Assembly: GCA_024236175.1 (NCBI GenBank)
Contig: JACKKY010000001.1
Coordinates: 1,426,001-1,490,000 of the forward strand
Length of the DNA stretch: 64,000 bases
Origin: Novosphingobium sp.
GTDB taxonomy: Bacteria; Pseudomonadota; Alphaproteobacteria; Sphingomonadales; Sphingomonadaceae
Reading direction: 5' to 3'
Positions within the stretch are counted from its first letter, which is position 1. Each line of letters opens with the position of its first letter. Positions 24,879 to 33,701 of this stretch are shown here, in pieces. The notes below the pieces were generated by a model that ran no database searches, was not told the origin of the DNA, and saw only the letters and a list, made by a program, of their open reading frames with translations. A program made the translations under genes and the position numbers.

Positions 24879-27151
24879 GCGAGAGCTCGCCGATCGCTTC
24901 CATTTCGGCCAACCGTGCACTCTTCGTCACGACGATCCTGGTCGGCAGTTTCCTGCTCTTCCTGATCCAGCCGATGGTCGCGCGCATGGCCTTGCCGGAA
25001 CTCGGCGGCGCGCCGGCCGTCTGGAACAGCGCGATGGTGGTCTACCAGTTCCTGCTTCTGGCCGGATATGCCTATGCCCACCGGCTGTCGCGCCTGCCCT
25101 TCCGCAGCCAGGCGACGGTCCACCTGTCCCTGCTCGTGCTGGCAGCGATAAGCCTGCCTGTCGCCCTAGTCGGGCTGCCGCCCTCGCCGCCGGGCTGGGA
25201 AGTGTTGTGGGTGCCGCTGTTGCTGGCGCTGACGGTGGGCCCGGTGTTCTTCCTGGTGTCGGCGCAGGCCCCGCTCATGCAGCGCTGGTATTTCCTGAGA
25301 GGCATGACCGGGGAACCCTGGGCCCTCTATGCTGCGTCGAATCTCGGCAGTTTCGCGGGGCTGCTGGCCTATCCGCTGTTGTTGGAGCCGGAGCTGCGGC
25401 TGGCCGACCAGAGCCGGGTGTGGAGCGCGGGCTATGGATTGCTGGTCGCGCTCGTAGCCTTGTCCGCGTGGGCGAGATGGCGTGCGCGTGACGAGGCTCC
25501 GGCGCGAGCGGCGTCCGACGCTCCAGCGGCTGCCCCTTCCGATTTCGGCGAGGCTGCTCCGGGGGAGGAGCGGATCGGGACCGGACGGATCCTGCACTGG
25601 CTGATCCTGTCCGCGGTTCCTTCCGGCCTTATGCTTTCGACGACGACGCATCTGACGACCGACATTTTCGCCATGCCGCTGCTGTGGGTGATTCCCCTCG
25701 GGCTTTACCTGCTCAGCTTCGTGGTCGCCTTTGCGGACGATCGCGTCTGGGCCCGGGCGATCACCGGGCTTGCCCCGGTGGTCGTCTTGCTTGCCGGCGG
25801 ATTTGCAATGGTTTCGCGCGATTCCGGCACGCTGGTCGTCGCGGCGGGAAGCGTGATCCTGCTGTTCTTCATGGCAGTCGCCCTGCACGGCAGGCTCTAC
25901 GACCTCAGGCCGCCCGCCGTGCAATTGACGAAGTTCTACTTCGTCATGTCGCTGGGCGGCGCCCTTGGCGGCATGTTCACCGCGATCGTCGCGCCGGTGG
26001 TGTTCGACTGGGTTTGGGAACATCCCCTGCTGGTCTTCGCGGCCGCGATCCTCATGCCCTTGTCGTCGGTGTACGACTGGCGCCGGCTTCCGGGACTGGA
26101 TCCGGGCATGGCGAAGGCTGGCGCCTTCGTCCTGCTGGCGATTGCCGCCTTTCTGGCGTGGAACCTCTATGACGTCACCGGAACCAGCGATCCCGGCGCG
26201 ACGCGTTATTACCTGACGGTGGCGATTGCACTGGCCGGATTGCCTCTCGTCCCGTGGCGGTGGATGTTCCTGGCCGTCCTGGCGCTGCTGATGCTGGGGC
26301 AAGGGGGTGTCGAAACCGCCGGGAGGTCACTCGATGGCGCGCGCACCCGCAGCTATTTCGGTGTCTACACCGTGCAGGATTACCGGTCCTATCGGCTCCG
26401 CACGCTCGCTCACGGCACGACGCTGCATGGCCAGCAGTCCACCGATCCCGCGCACGCGCTGGAGCCGATGACCTACTATGGCCCCGACACGGGCGTCGCC
26501 ATCGCCCTCGATCAGGCGCAACGGCTTTACAGCAAGCATGCGCGGATCGGTGTCGTCGGTCTCGGCACGGGATCGCTCGCCTGCTTCAACAGGCCGGGCG
26601 AGACATGGACCTTCTTCGAAATCGATCCCGCCGTGCTTGAGTTCTCGCGCAATCGCACCTTTACCTTCCTGGACGAATGCGCGCCCGGTGCCGACGTGGT
26701 GATAGGCGATGCGCGGCTAGAACTCGCCAACGCGCCGCCCGCATCGCTCGACGTACTCGTGATCGACGCGTTTTCGTCCGACGCGATTCCTCTCCACCTG
26801 CTGACGAACGAGGCTTTCGGCGTCTATCTGCGTGCCCTGTCACCCGACGGCCTTCTGGTTGTGCATATTTCCAACCGCTATATCGAACTGCAGCCGGTGC
26901 TTGCGGCGGTCGCGGCCAGGCGCGGCCTCGCCGCCGCGGTACGCAATGACAACCCCTACGACAGGACGCGGTTCACCCCGTCGTCCTGGGTGGCGATGGC
27001 TCGCGACAGGGCGCAACTGGAAACGCTTGCCGATGCTCGTCCGGATGCGCCATGGGAAGATCTGGAGCCGCCGGCGCCGCGCGTCTGGACCGACGACCAT
27101 GCCTCGGTCCTGCCCTATATCCGCTGGAGCAACCTGTTGAGGAAACCATGA
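24875..27151 (+). CDS. Fused membrane protein with spermidine-synthase-like domain
   Basis: A 758-residue protein. The N-terminal part has about a dozen transmembrane helices (roughly residues 15-480), beginning with the family signature LVGSFLLFLIQPMVARMALP and VWNSAMVVYQF. The C-terminal domain (about 500-758) is a Rossmann methyltransferase fold like spermidine synthase, with VGVVGLGTGSLACF, FFEIDPAVLEFSR, VIGDARLELA and VLVIDAFSSDAIP. These membrane-fused forms are widespread, but aminopropyl transfer has not been generally shown. ATG at 24875 gives the family start. It overlaps the carbonic anhydrase gene downstream by four bases. Confidence 0.87.
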   Translation: MSESSPIASISANRALFVTTILVGSFLLFLIQPMVARMALPELGGAPAVWNSAMVVYQFLLLAGYAYAHRLSRLPFRSQATVHLSLLVLAAISLPVALVGLPPSPPGWEVLWVPLLLALTVGPVFFLVSAQAPLMQRWYFLRGMTGEPWALYAASNLGSFAGLLAYPLLLEPELRLADQSRVWSAGYGLLVALVALSAWARWRARDEAPARAASDAPAAAPSDFGEAAPGEERIGTGRILHWLILSAVPSGLMLSTTTHLTTDIFAMPLLWVIPLGLYLLSFVVAFADDRVWARAITGLAPVVVLLAGGFAMVSRDSGTLVVAAGSVILLFFMAVALHGRLYDLRPPAVQLTKFYFVMSLGGALGGMFTAIVAPVVFDWVWEHPLLVFAAAILMPLSSVYDWRRLPGLDPGMAKAGAFVLLAIAAFLAWNLYDVTGTSDPGATRYYLTVAIALAGLPLVPWRWMFLAVLALLMLGQGGVETAGRSLDGARTRSYFGVYTVQDYRSYRLRTLAHGTTLHGQQSTDPAHALEPMTYYGPDTGVAIALDQAQRLYSKHARIGVVGLGTGSLACFNRPGETWTFFEIDPAVLEFSRNRTFTFLDECAPGADVVIGDARLELANAPPASLDVLVIDAFSSDAIPLHLLTNEAFGVYLRALSPDGLLVVHISNRYIELQPVLAAVAARRGLAAAVRNDNPYDRTRFTPSSWVAMARDRAQLETLADARPDAPWEDLEPPAPRVWTDDHASVLPYIRWSNLLRKP

Positions 27152-27720
27152 CTGCCGAGCGAGACGACATCACCATTGCCGCAATTCACGGCAACGCCCC
27201 CCGGATCCATTCGAGCGCGTTCATCGCGCCGGGTTGCCGGATCATCGGCAATGTCGAAATCGGCCCGGATGTCAGCATCTGGTACAATTGCGTGATCCGC
27301 GCCGATGTGCACCGCATCGTGATCGGCGCGCGCAGCAATATCCAGGACGGAACGGTCGTTCATTGCGACAGCCCCAAGCCGAAGCGGCCCGAGGGGTTCC
27401 CGACGATCATCGGCGAAGACGTGCTGATCGGCCACATGGCCATGGTTCACGGCTGCACGCTTGAGGATCGCGCTTTCGTCGGACTGGGTTCGATCGTCAT
27501 GGACGGCTGCCGCATCGCCTCGGACGGAATGCTGGCCGCCGGCGCCATGCTGACGCCCGGCAAGGTGATCGAGACCCGCCAGTTGTGGGGCGGTCGGCCC
27601 GCCAAATACATGCGCGACCTGACCGACGACGCGCTTGCCGACATGCAGGAGGGCGTGAAGGGCTACGTGATCAACGGGAAGCTCCACCACGCGGCGCTTT
27701 ATGGCGAAGCCGAAGCCTGA
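27148..27720 (+). CDS. Gamma-class carbonic anhydrase family protein
   Basis: A 190-residue left-handed beta-helix protein of the gamma carbonic anhydrase/YrdA family. Hexapeptide repeats run from about residue 20 to 150 (for example IIGNVEIGPDVSIWYNCVIRADVH, in part). Candidate metal ligands are the histidines in GTVVHCD, LIGHMAMVHGCTL; WGGRPAKYMR marks the C-terminal helix. Activity as a carbonic anhydrase varies in this family. Start overlaps the preceding gene (ATGA); its 3' end overlaps the DUF167 gene by 20 bp. Confidence 0.92.
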   Translation: MTAERDDITIAAIHGNAPRIHSSAFIAPGCRIIGNVEIGPDVSIWYNCVIRADVHRIVIGARSNIQDGTVVHCDSPKPKRPEGFPTIIGEDVLIGHMAMVHGCTLEDRAFVGLGSIVMDGCRIASDGMLAAGAMLTPGKVIETRQLWGGRPAKYMRDLTDDALADMQEGVKGYVINGKLHHAALYGEAEA

Positions 27721-27982
27721 CCTTCCGGCTGCCGAAGCCATTCTCGCACTGGCCGACGATCAGGGCAGGCTGGGCGTGCGGGTAACGCCGGGGGCGCGGC
27801 TGGAAGCGCTGGAGATCGCCGGTGGCAAGCTGCTCGCCAAGGTTCGCGCCAAGCCGGAGGACGGCAAGGCGAACGCTGCCGTGCTGGCCTTGATTGCAAG
27901 GGCGCTTGGCGTGGCGACGTCACGGCTGAGCTTGTTGCGCGGCGCAACTTCCCGCGAGAAGCAGGTGAAGCTCGAGATCTAG
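27701..27982 (+). CDS. DUF167 (YggU) family protein
   Basis: A 93-residue protein of the DUF167/YggU family, function unknown. The typical core is VRVTPGARLEALE, then LLAKVRAKPEDGKANAAVLALIA, and SLLRGATSREKQVKLE at the C-terminus. ATG at 27701 lies inside the end of the carbonic anhydrase gene, so the two are translationally coupled. Its stop codon overlaps that of the convergent SulP gene by three bases. Confidence 0.92.
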   Translation: MAKPKPDLPAAEAILALADDQGRLGVRVTPGARLEALEIAGGKLLAKVRAKPEDGKANAAVLALIARALGVATSRLSLLRGATSREKQVKLEI

Positions 27983-29604
27983 GCCGGCTCGCCGTCCGGC
28001 CGGTCCAGCCGCGCGATTGCGGCGCGCAGGGTCTTTACGCGCTCTGCTCCGGCAAAACGCGGGCTCGTCCGCGCCAGCGTCGCCCAGACCTGGCGAGGCA
28101 TGTCGCACAGCACCACGCGGGTCCCGCGGCTGTTGGCCTGGTGCACGAAGGTCTGCAGCACGTTCACGCCGGAGGAATCCATATAGGGCACGCGGTCCAG
28201 CCGGAGGATGATCGCGCGCGGGGCACTGCCGATGCGGTTCAACGCATCGAGCATGTCGCCGGCGACGCCGAAGAACATCGGGCCGGAAATGCGGAAGACT
28301 TCCACTCCTTCCGGAAGGGCGGAGCGCTGGCCCGGATCCTCAAGGCTCGCGTCGTCGCCCAGCACTCCCGTCGATTCGCTCATGCGCGCCATGAACAGGA
28401 GGGAGGCCAGCGTCACGCCCACGCCGATTGCGACGGTCAGGTCGACGAGCACTGTCAGCCCGAAGGTCAGCAGCAGCAGCGCCCGCTCGCCAGCGTCCAT
28501 GCGCAGCAGCATGCGGAAGCGGTCGATCTCGCTCATCCCCCAGGCTACCAGCAGCAGGATCGCGGCGAGCGCCGGCATCGGCACATAGGCGATAAGCGAT
28601 CCGGCCAGCAGCAGGATCGCCAGCAGGAAGAAGGCATGGCAGATGCCCGCCACCGGGGTTTGCGCGCCGGCCCTGATATTCGTCGCCGTTCGCGCGATTG
28701 CTCCCGTCGCCGGCAGTCCCCCGAACAGTGCCGATGCGAGATTGGCGAAGCCCTGGCCGATCAGCTCCTGCCCGGGGCGGTGCTTGTATCCCGTCATGCC
28801 GTCCGCCACCACGGCGGATAGCAGCGCCTCGATCCCTGCAAGAAAGGCGATAGTGAAAGCCGAAGGCAGGACGTCCTGCACCATTTGCAGTGTGAAGGCC
28901 GGGATATGCGGTGCAGGCAGCGATGTCGGCATGTCCGGGAAACGCATGCCGACCGTCTCGACGGGCAGGTGAAGGAACGCCACCGCCAGCGAGGCGACGA
29001 TGATCGCAATCAGATAGCCGGGAAGTTTCGGGCTCGTCTTTCGCAGGACGAGGATCAGGGCCAGCGTGACCGCGCCGACCAGCAGCGTGGGCCAGGAGGT
29101 CGTGCCGATCGCGCCCGCATAGGCAGACCACTTGGCAAGGAATTCGGCCGGCACCTTGCCTGCATCCAGTCCGAGGAAGTCGCCGATCTGGCTCGAGGCG
29201 ATGATCACGGCGATGCCTGCGGTAAAGCCGGTCACCACCGGCATCGGCACATATCGCATGAGCTTGCCGAGCCCGGCGTAGCCGGCGATGACCAGGAAAA
29301 TGCCGGCCAGCGCGGTCGCCAGCACAAGGCCAGCGTAGCCATGCGTGGCGATGACGTTGGCGATCACGACCACGAAGGCCCCGGTCGGCCCGCCGACCTG
29401 GACGCGCGAACCGCCCAGCGCGGAAATCAGGAAGCCCGCGACGATGGCGGTGACGAGGCCCTTGTCCGGCGAGGCGCCGCTCGCGATCCCCAGCGCCATC
29501 GCAAGCGGCAGGGCCACTATCGCGACTGTCAGCCCGGCAAGGACATCGCCGCGAAACTGCTCCGGCGAATAGGTCTGCAGCGTCGTCAGCAATTTGGGGT
29601 TCAT
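27979..29604 (-). CDS. SulP family inorganic anion transporter with STAS domain
   Basis: A 541-residue inner-membrane transporter (SLC26/SulP). About 12-14 hydrophobic segments occupy residues 20-420; the early signature GDVLAGLTVAIVALPLAMALG and GFTAGIAVIIASSQIGDFLG are typical. A cytoplasmic STAS domain (about 440-541) contains PYMDSSGVNVLQTF. Members carry sulfate, bicarbonate or dicarboxylates by proton or sodium symport; the substrate is unknown. A gamma-carbonic-anhydrase gene lies immediately convergent, so bicarbonate is a possible substrate, but this is only suggested by position. Confidence 0.92.
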   Translation of the reverse strand: MNPKLLTTLQTYSPEQFRGDVLAGLTVAIVALPLAMALGIASGASPDKGLVTAIVAGFLISALGGSRVQVGGPTGAFVVVIANVIATHGYAGLVLATALAGIFLVIAGYAGLGKLMRYVPMPVVTGFTAGIAVIIASSQIGDFLGLDAGKVPAEFLAKWSAYAGAIGTTSWPTLLVGAVTLALILVLRKTSPKLPGYLIAIIVASLAVAFLHLPVETVGMRFPDMPTSLPAPHIPAFTLQMVQDVLPSAFTIAFLAGIEALLSAVVADGMTGYKHRPGQELIGQGFANLASALFGGLPATGAIARTATNIRAGAQTPVAGICHAFFLLAILLLAGSLIAYVPMPALAAILLLVAWGMSEIDRFRMLLRMDAGERALLLLTFGLTVLVDLTVAIGVGVTLASLLFMARMSESTGVLGDDASLEDPGQRSALPEGVEVFRISGPMFFGVAGDMLDALNRIGSAPRAIILRLDRVPYMDSSGVNVLQTFVHQANSRGTRVVLCDMPRQVWATLARTSPRFAGAERVKTLRAAIARLDRPDGEPA

Positions 29605-29784
29605 GGTCCGTGCTTATGCCTCGGTCCGGCGTCAGGCAAGCGTGATGACGCTCACCTGCCACCCAGGCGATTTGGATTGGACCGCCTGCTCTCGCCATGC
29701 CATCACAATGGAATGGCAATGCCCTGCCCATGCGCAATTTTCCTGCGTTCCGGGCGGGCCGATTGAAACGGGAGAGAAGTGGAA

Positions 29785-30441
29785 ATGGCATCGCCAAAAC
29801 GACGCATCCCGCCGTTGCCGCGCGAGGAGTGGACCGATGAGGCGCGCGATGTCTTCGCCTATTGGGGCGAACCCGACGCGTGGGAGAACGGCTCCAAGGT
29901 CGAAAAGGAAATGGTCATGGCCCAGCATCCGAAGCTGGCCATGGCGTTCAATGGTTTCGGCAAGCAGCTGCTGCTCGACTCCCTGATTCCGGAGCGCCCG
30001 CGCGAGCTGCTGGTGCTGCGCACCGCCTGGCGCCTGAAGTCGCTCTACCCCTGGCATTTCCACGTCGGCTACGCGCTCAACGCCGGACTCACGCTGGAAG
30101 AGATCGCCGCGATCAAGGACGGCCCCGAGTCACCGGTATGGGCAGGCAAGGACGAGGATGTCGCGGTGATGCGCGCCGTCGATGAATTGCTCGATACCGC
30201 CACGATTTCGGACGAAACCTGGGACGCGCTGGCGGGATTCTTCGACAAGCGCCAGCTGATGGAGCTGGTCTTCAATATCGGCTCCTACACCATGCTGACC
30301 TGGACGGTGAACGCATTCGGCGTGGGGATCGGCGATGACATCGACCCGCTGGGCTTCGACCTCAAGACCGCGTCGGGCAAGTCGCCGCTGGTGCGCTTCC
30401 GTCCCGGCGAGACCGAAGACTGGGCCGAGACCGGAAACTAA
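29785..30441 (+). CDS. Carboxymuconolactone decarboxylase family protein
   Basis: A 218-residue protein of the carboxymuconolactone decarboxylase/AhpD-like fold. The core helix pair is RELLVLRTAWRLKSLYPWHFHV followed by GYALNAGLTLEEIAAIKDG. It lacks the CxxC pair of AhpD peroxidase reductases and instead has the ExxxxR...W..H pattern seen in members annotated only by fold. ATG at 29785 is preferred because GGAGAG lies 8 bp upstream; a GTG at 29779 is too close to it. Its stop codon overlaps that of the convergent truncated haemoglobin. Confidence 0.85.
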   Translation: MASPKRRIPPLPREEWTDEARDVFAYWGEPDAWENGSKVEKEMVMAQHPKLAMAFNGFGKQLLLDSLIPERPRELLVLRTAWRLKSLYPWHFHVGYALNAGLTLEEIAAIKDGPESPVWAGKDEDVAVMRAVDELLDTATISDETWDALAGFFDKRQLMELVFNIGSYTMLTWTVNAFGVGIGDDIDPLGFDLKTASGKSPLVRFRPGETEDWAETGN

Positions 30442-30836
30442 CGGCCCATGCCGAGTGCGAGGTCCTCCAGGACGCCGCCCATGGCCTTGCCCAGCTCGGC
30501 ATCTTCCGGCGCGACGTCGGCAATGGCCCGCTTCATCGCATCGGCCCATTGCTCGGCGACCTGCCTGGTGATCACATAGGGCTTGTGCACGCTCATCATG
30601 CAACGTCCCGGGTTCTGGTCGAACCAGTCGCGCGGACCCCCGGCCCAGGCCGCCAGGAACAGGGCCAGCGACTTGCGCATCCTGGTCAGATCCGGCGCGT
30701 GCATCGCGCGCAATTCCGAATAGGCCGGATCCGAATCCATCAGGTCGTAGAAACGATCGACGATGGCCTGCATCGTTTCATGACCGCCCAGCTTGTAGAA
30801 CGGCGTGTTAGGCGTGGTTTCAGCGGCAGTGGCCAA
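30438..30836 (-). CDS. Group II truncated haemoglobin
   Basis: A 132-residue 2-on-2 globin. Group II features include FYKLGGHETMQAIVDRFYDLM at the A-B helices with the B10 tyrosine, the LFLAAWAGGPRDWF region, and the F-helix histidine in MMSVHKPYVI as probable proximal haem ligand. The QWADAM tryptophan (G8) is present. Such proteins bind O2 or NO and are linked to oxidative or nitrosative stress. The gene lies 75 bp downstream of clpA in the same direction, and converges on the carboxymuconolactone family gene. Confidence 0.9.
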   Translation of the reverse strand: MATAAETTPNTPFYKLGGHETMQAIVDRFYDLMDSDPAYSELRAMHAPDLTRMRKSLALFLAAWAGGPRDWFDQNPGRCMMSVHKPYVITRQVAEQWADAMKRAIADVAPEDAELGKAMGGVLEDLALGMGR

Positions 30837-30911
30837 GGTCGTTGCTCCGGCGAAGTCTTTCTTGCTGACCCAACCGCTAGCGCAGGTCCGTTGAAGGTGG
30901 TTTGACCGCGA

Positions 30912-33281
30912 TCAATCCTTGCTGTCGCTGTCGGGCGAAGCCTGCGCCTTGGGCTTGCGCTTGGGCGGAGCCTTCCTCGCGGTCTTCTTCTTCACCAGCT
31001 TCGGCGGGGCCGGCGTCAGCTCGAAAGCCATTGCGCCGTCCTTGACCGAGACATGGACCTCGCCGCCATGGGCGAGCTTGCCGAACAGCAGTTCCTCGGC
31101 GAGCGGCTGCTTGACCTTCTCCTGGATGAGGCGGGACATCGGCCGCGCCCCGTAGAGACGGTCGTAGCCGCGCTCGCCCAGCCAGCCGCGCGCATCGCCG
31201 TCGAACTGGATGTGGACGTTCTGCTCCGCCAGCTGCAGTTCGAGCTGGAGAATGAACTTGTCCACGACCCGGCTGACGGTTTCCTTGCCCAGATAGGAGA
31301 AGGGCACGATCGCATCGAGGCGATTGCGGAATTCCGGAGAGAACATCTGCTTCACCGCCTCGTCGCCGGCATCTTCCTTCGAGATGTCGCCGAAACCGAT
31401 GCCCTGCTTGGCCATGTCGGAGGCGCCGGCGTTGGTCGTCATGATCAGCACGACATTGCGGAAATCGACAGTCTTGCCGTGGTGGTCGGTGAGCCGGCCG
31501 TTATCCATCACCTGCAGCAGGATGTTGAACAGGTCGGGATGGGCCTTTTCGATCTCGTCCAGCAGCAGCACGCAATGGGGCTGCTGGTCGACCGCGTCGG
31601 TCAGCAGGCCGCCCTGGTCGAAGCCGACATAGCCCGGAGGCGCGCCGATCAGCCGAGAAACGCTGTGCCGCTCCATATATTCCGACATGTCGAAGCGCTG
31701 GAGCGGGATGCCCATGATGCTGGCAAGCTGGCGGGCGACTTCGGTCTTGCCGACGCCGGTGGGGCCGGAGAACAGGAAGCTGCCGATCGGCTTGTCCGGA
31801 TCGCGCAGGCCGGCGCGCGACAGCTTCATCGCCGTCGACAGCACCTCGATCGCCTTGTCCTGGCCGAACACGACGCGCTTCAGGTCCTTCTCGAGACTCT
31901 CGAGCGCCCGCTTGTCGTCGGAACTGACGGACTTGGGAGGGATGCGCGCCATCGTCGCGATCACCTTCTCGATCTCCTTGGCGGTGATCGTCTTCTTGCG
32001 ACGCGAAGGCGGCACCAGCATCTGCATGGCGCCCACCTCGTCGATCACGTCGATCGCCTTGTCGGGCAGCTTGCGGTCGTTGATGTAGCGGGCCGAAAGC
32101 TCGACCGCCGTCTTGATGGCGTCCGGCGTGTAGCGCACCTTGTGGTGCTCCTCGAATGCCGAACGCAATCCCTTCAGGATCTTCACCGTGTCCTCGACCG
32201 AAGGCTCGTTGACGTCGATCTTCTGGAACCGGCGCAGCAGCGCGCGATCCTTTTCGAAATGGTTGCGGAATTCCTTGTAGGTGGTCGAACCGATGCAGCG
32301 GATCGTCCCGCCCGAAAGCGCGGGCTTGAGCAGGTTGGATGCGTCCATCGCGCCGCCGCTGGTGGCGCCAGCCCCGATCACCGTGTGGATCTCGTCGATG
32401 AACAGGATCGCCTCGGGCATGTTCTCGAGTTCGGCGACGACCTGTTTCAGCCGCTCTTCGAAGTCGCCGCGATAGCGCGTGCCGGCCAGCAGCGAGCCCA
32501 TGTCGAGCGAATAGATGACCGCTTCGGAGAGTACTTCGGGAACGTCGCCTTCGATGATCTTGCGCGCCAGCCCTTCCGCGATCGCGGTCTTGCCGACGCC
32601 GGGATCGCCGACATAGAGCGGGTTGTTCTTCGAGCGGCGGCAGAGGATCTGAATCGTGCGGTCCACTTCGGGGCCGCGGCCGATCAGCGGATCGACCTTG
32701 CCGGCGAGCGCCTTCTCGTTGAGGTTGATGCAGAACTGGTCGAGAGCCGAATCCTTCTTCTGGCTCTTGGCTTCGCTCTTTTCCTCTGCCCGCGGCGTTT
32801 CGCCTTCCGCGCCCTTGGGTGTGCGGTCCTCGATGCGGCGGCCGCCCTTGCCGATTCCGTGGCTGATATAGCTTACGGCGTCGAGGCGGCTCATGTCCTG
32901 CTGCTGCAGGAAATAGACCGCGTAGCTGTCACGTTCGGAAAACAGCGCGACCAGGACATTGGCGCCGGTCACGGTATCCTTGCCGGACGACTGGACATGC
33001 AGGATCGCGCGCTGGATGACCCTCTGGAAGCCTGCGGTAGGCGCCGGGTCGCCCTTGTCCTCGGTCTTCAGGGACTGGTATTCCTGATCGAGATACTGGC
33101 GGACGACGTCGCCCAGGTCACCGAGGTCCACTCCGCACGCCTGCATCACCTGTGCCGCGTCCTGATCGTCGATCAGCGCGAGCAGCAGATGCTCCAGCGT
33201 TGCATACTCGTGGTTGCGCTCTGACGCGTGGGAAAGCGCCGAATGCAGCGTCTTTTCAAGGCTTTGTGCGAAACTGGGCAT
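30912..33281 (-). CDS. clpA: ATP-dependent Clp protease ATP-binding subunit ClpA
   Basis: A 789-residue AAA+ unfoldase that feeds substrates to ClpP. The N-terminal double Clp-N domain (about 1-145), AAA-1 with Walker A GDPGVGKTAIAEG (near 220), and AAA-2 with Walker A GPTGVGKTEVARQL (near 505), plus the ClpP-binding loop region before SKEDAGDEA. An unusual basic, proline-rich C-terminal tail of about 30 residues (KKKTARKAPPKRKPKAQ, then SPDSDSKD) extends beyond the normal family end. clpS, which often precedes clpA, is not directly upstream here. ATG at 33281. Confidence 0.96.
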   Translation of the reverse strand: MPSFAQSLEKTLHSALSHASERNHEYATLEHLLLALIDDQDAAQVMQACGVDLGDLGDVVRQYLDQEYQSLKTEDKGDPAPTAGFQRVIQRAILHVQSSGKDTVTGANVLVALFSERDSYAVYFLQQQDMSRLDAVSYISHGIGKGGRRIEDRTPKGAEGETPRAEEKSEAKSQKKDSALDQFCINLNEKALAGKVDPLIGRGPEVDRTIQILCRRSKNNPLYVGDPGVGKTAIAEGLARKIIEGDVPEVLSEAVIYSLDMGSLLAGTRYRGDFEERLKQVVAELENMPEAILFIDEIHTVIGAGATSGGAMDASNLLKPALSGGTIRCIGSTTYKEFRNHFEKDRALLRRFQKIDVNEPSVEDTVKILKGLRSAFEEHHKVRYTPDAIKTAVELSARYINDRKLPDKAIDVIDEVGAMQMLVPPSRRKKTITAKEIEKVIATMARIPPKSVSSDDKRALESLEKDLKRVVFGQDKAIEVLSTAMKLSRAGLRDPDKPIGSFLFSGPTGVGKTEVARQLASIMGIPLQRFDMSEYMERHSVSRLIGAPPGYVGFDQGGLLTDAVDQQPHCVLLLDEIEKAHPDLFNILLQVMDNGRLTDHHGKTVDFRNVVLIMTTNAGASDMAKQGIGFGDISKEDAGDEAVKQMFSPEFRNRLDAIVPFSYLGKETVSRVVDKFILQLELQLAEQNVHIQFDGDARGWLGERGYDRLYGARPMSRLIQEKVKQPLAEELLFGKLAHGGEVHVSVKDGAMAFELTPAPPKLVKKKTARKAPPKRKPKAQASPDSDSKD

Positions 33282-33408
33282 CTATCGATCTTTCAATAGT
33301 GAGTATGACTCCCCGTATCACGGAGACTGTGAACGGATATGGTTAACAAATCCTCGCTGAACGCTTGCCGTACGGCGCCCGAAAAAGGCGTGGAGGCCAG
33401 GTTCTGCA

Positions 33409-33612
33409 TCATGGCGCTTTCGGCTTGAACAGCGCTTCCGCGGCGAGTTTGTGGGTCGCGGCCTGATTGCGGTGGGCGGTCACCCTGGCGATTTCCGCTT
33501 CAAGCGTCGCGACGCGCGCATCGAGTTCGTCCAGCGAGTAGCTGTCGAGGCTTTCACCAGCGAGCAAGCTGGCGGCATCGCCACGCGGTCTTGGTCGATC
33601 ATCGTCGTCCAT
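33409..33612 (-). CDS. DUF1192 family small protein
   Basis: A 67-residue protein of the alphaproteobacterial DUF1192 family, function unknown. The conserved core is LDSYSLDELDARVATLEAEIARV, a short coiled coil, followed by a helical tail ending ALFKPKAP. It is divergent from the quinone oxidoreductase gene and 127 bp upstream of clpA on the same strand. Confidence 0.85.
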   Translation of the reverse strand: MDDDDRPRPRGDAASLLAGESLDSYSLDELDARVATLEAEIARVTAHRNQAATHKLAAEALFKPKAP

Positions 33613-33701
33613 TGCAGTGCAGCATCGGACGCTCTGCGCTTGCTGTCAACTGGTTCGAAGTCTAGTTCCCACATGCGCATGGATGTCGCGATGGGGGACG
33701 A

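Noticed and set aside
31053..33224. 723-residue plus-strand frame opposite clpA
   Set aside because: Antisense shadow in a GC-rich genome; ClpA on the other strand has both AAA domains intact and the shadow shows no family motif.
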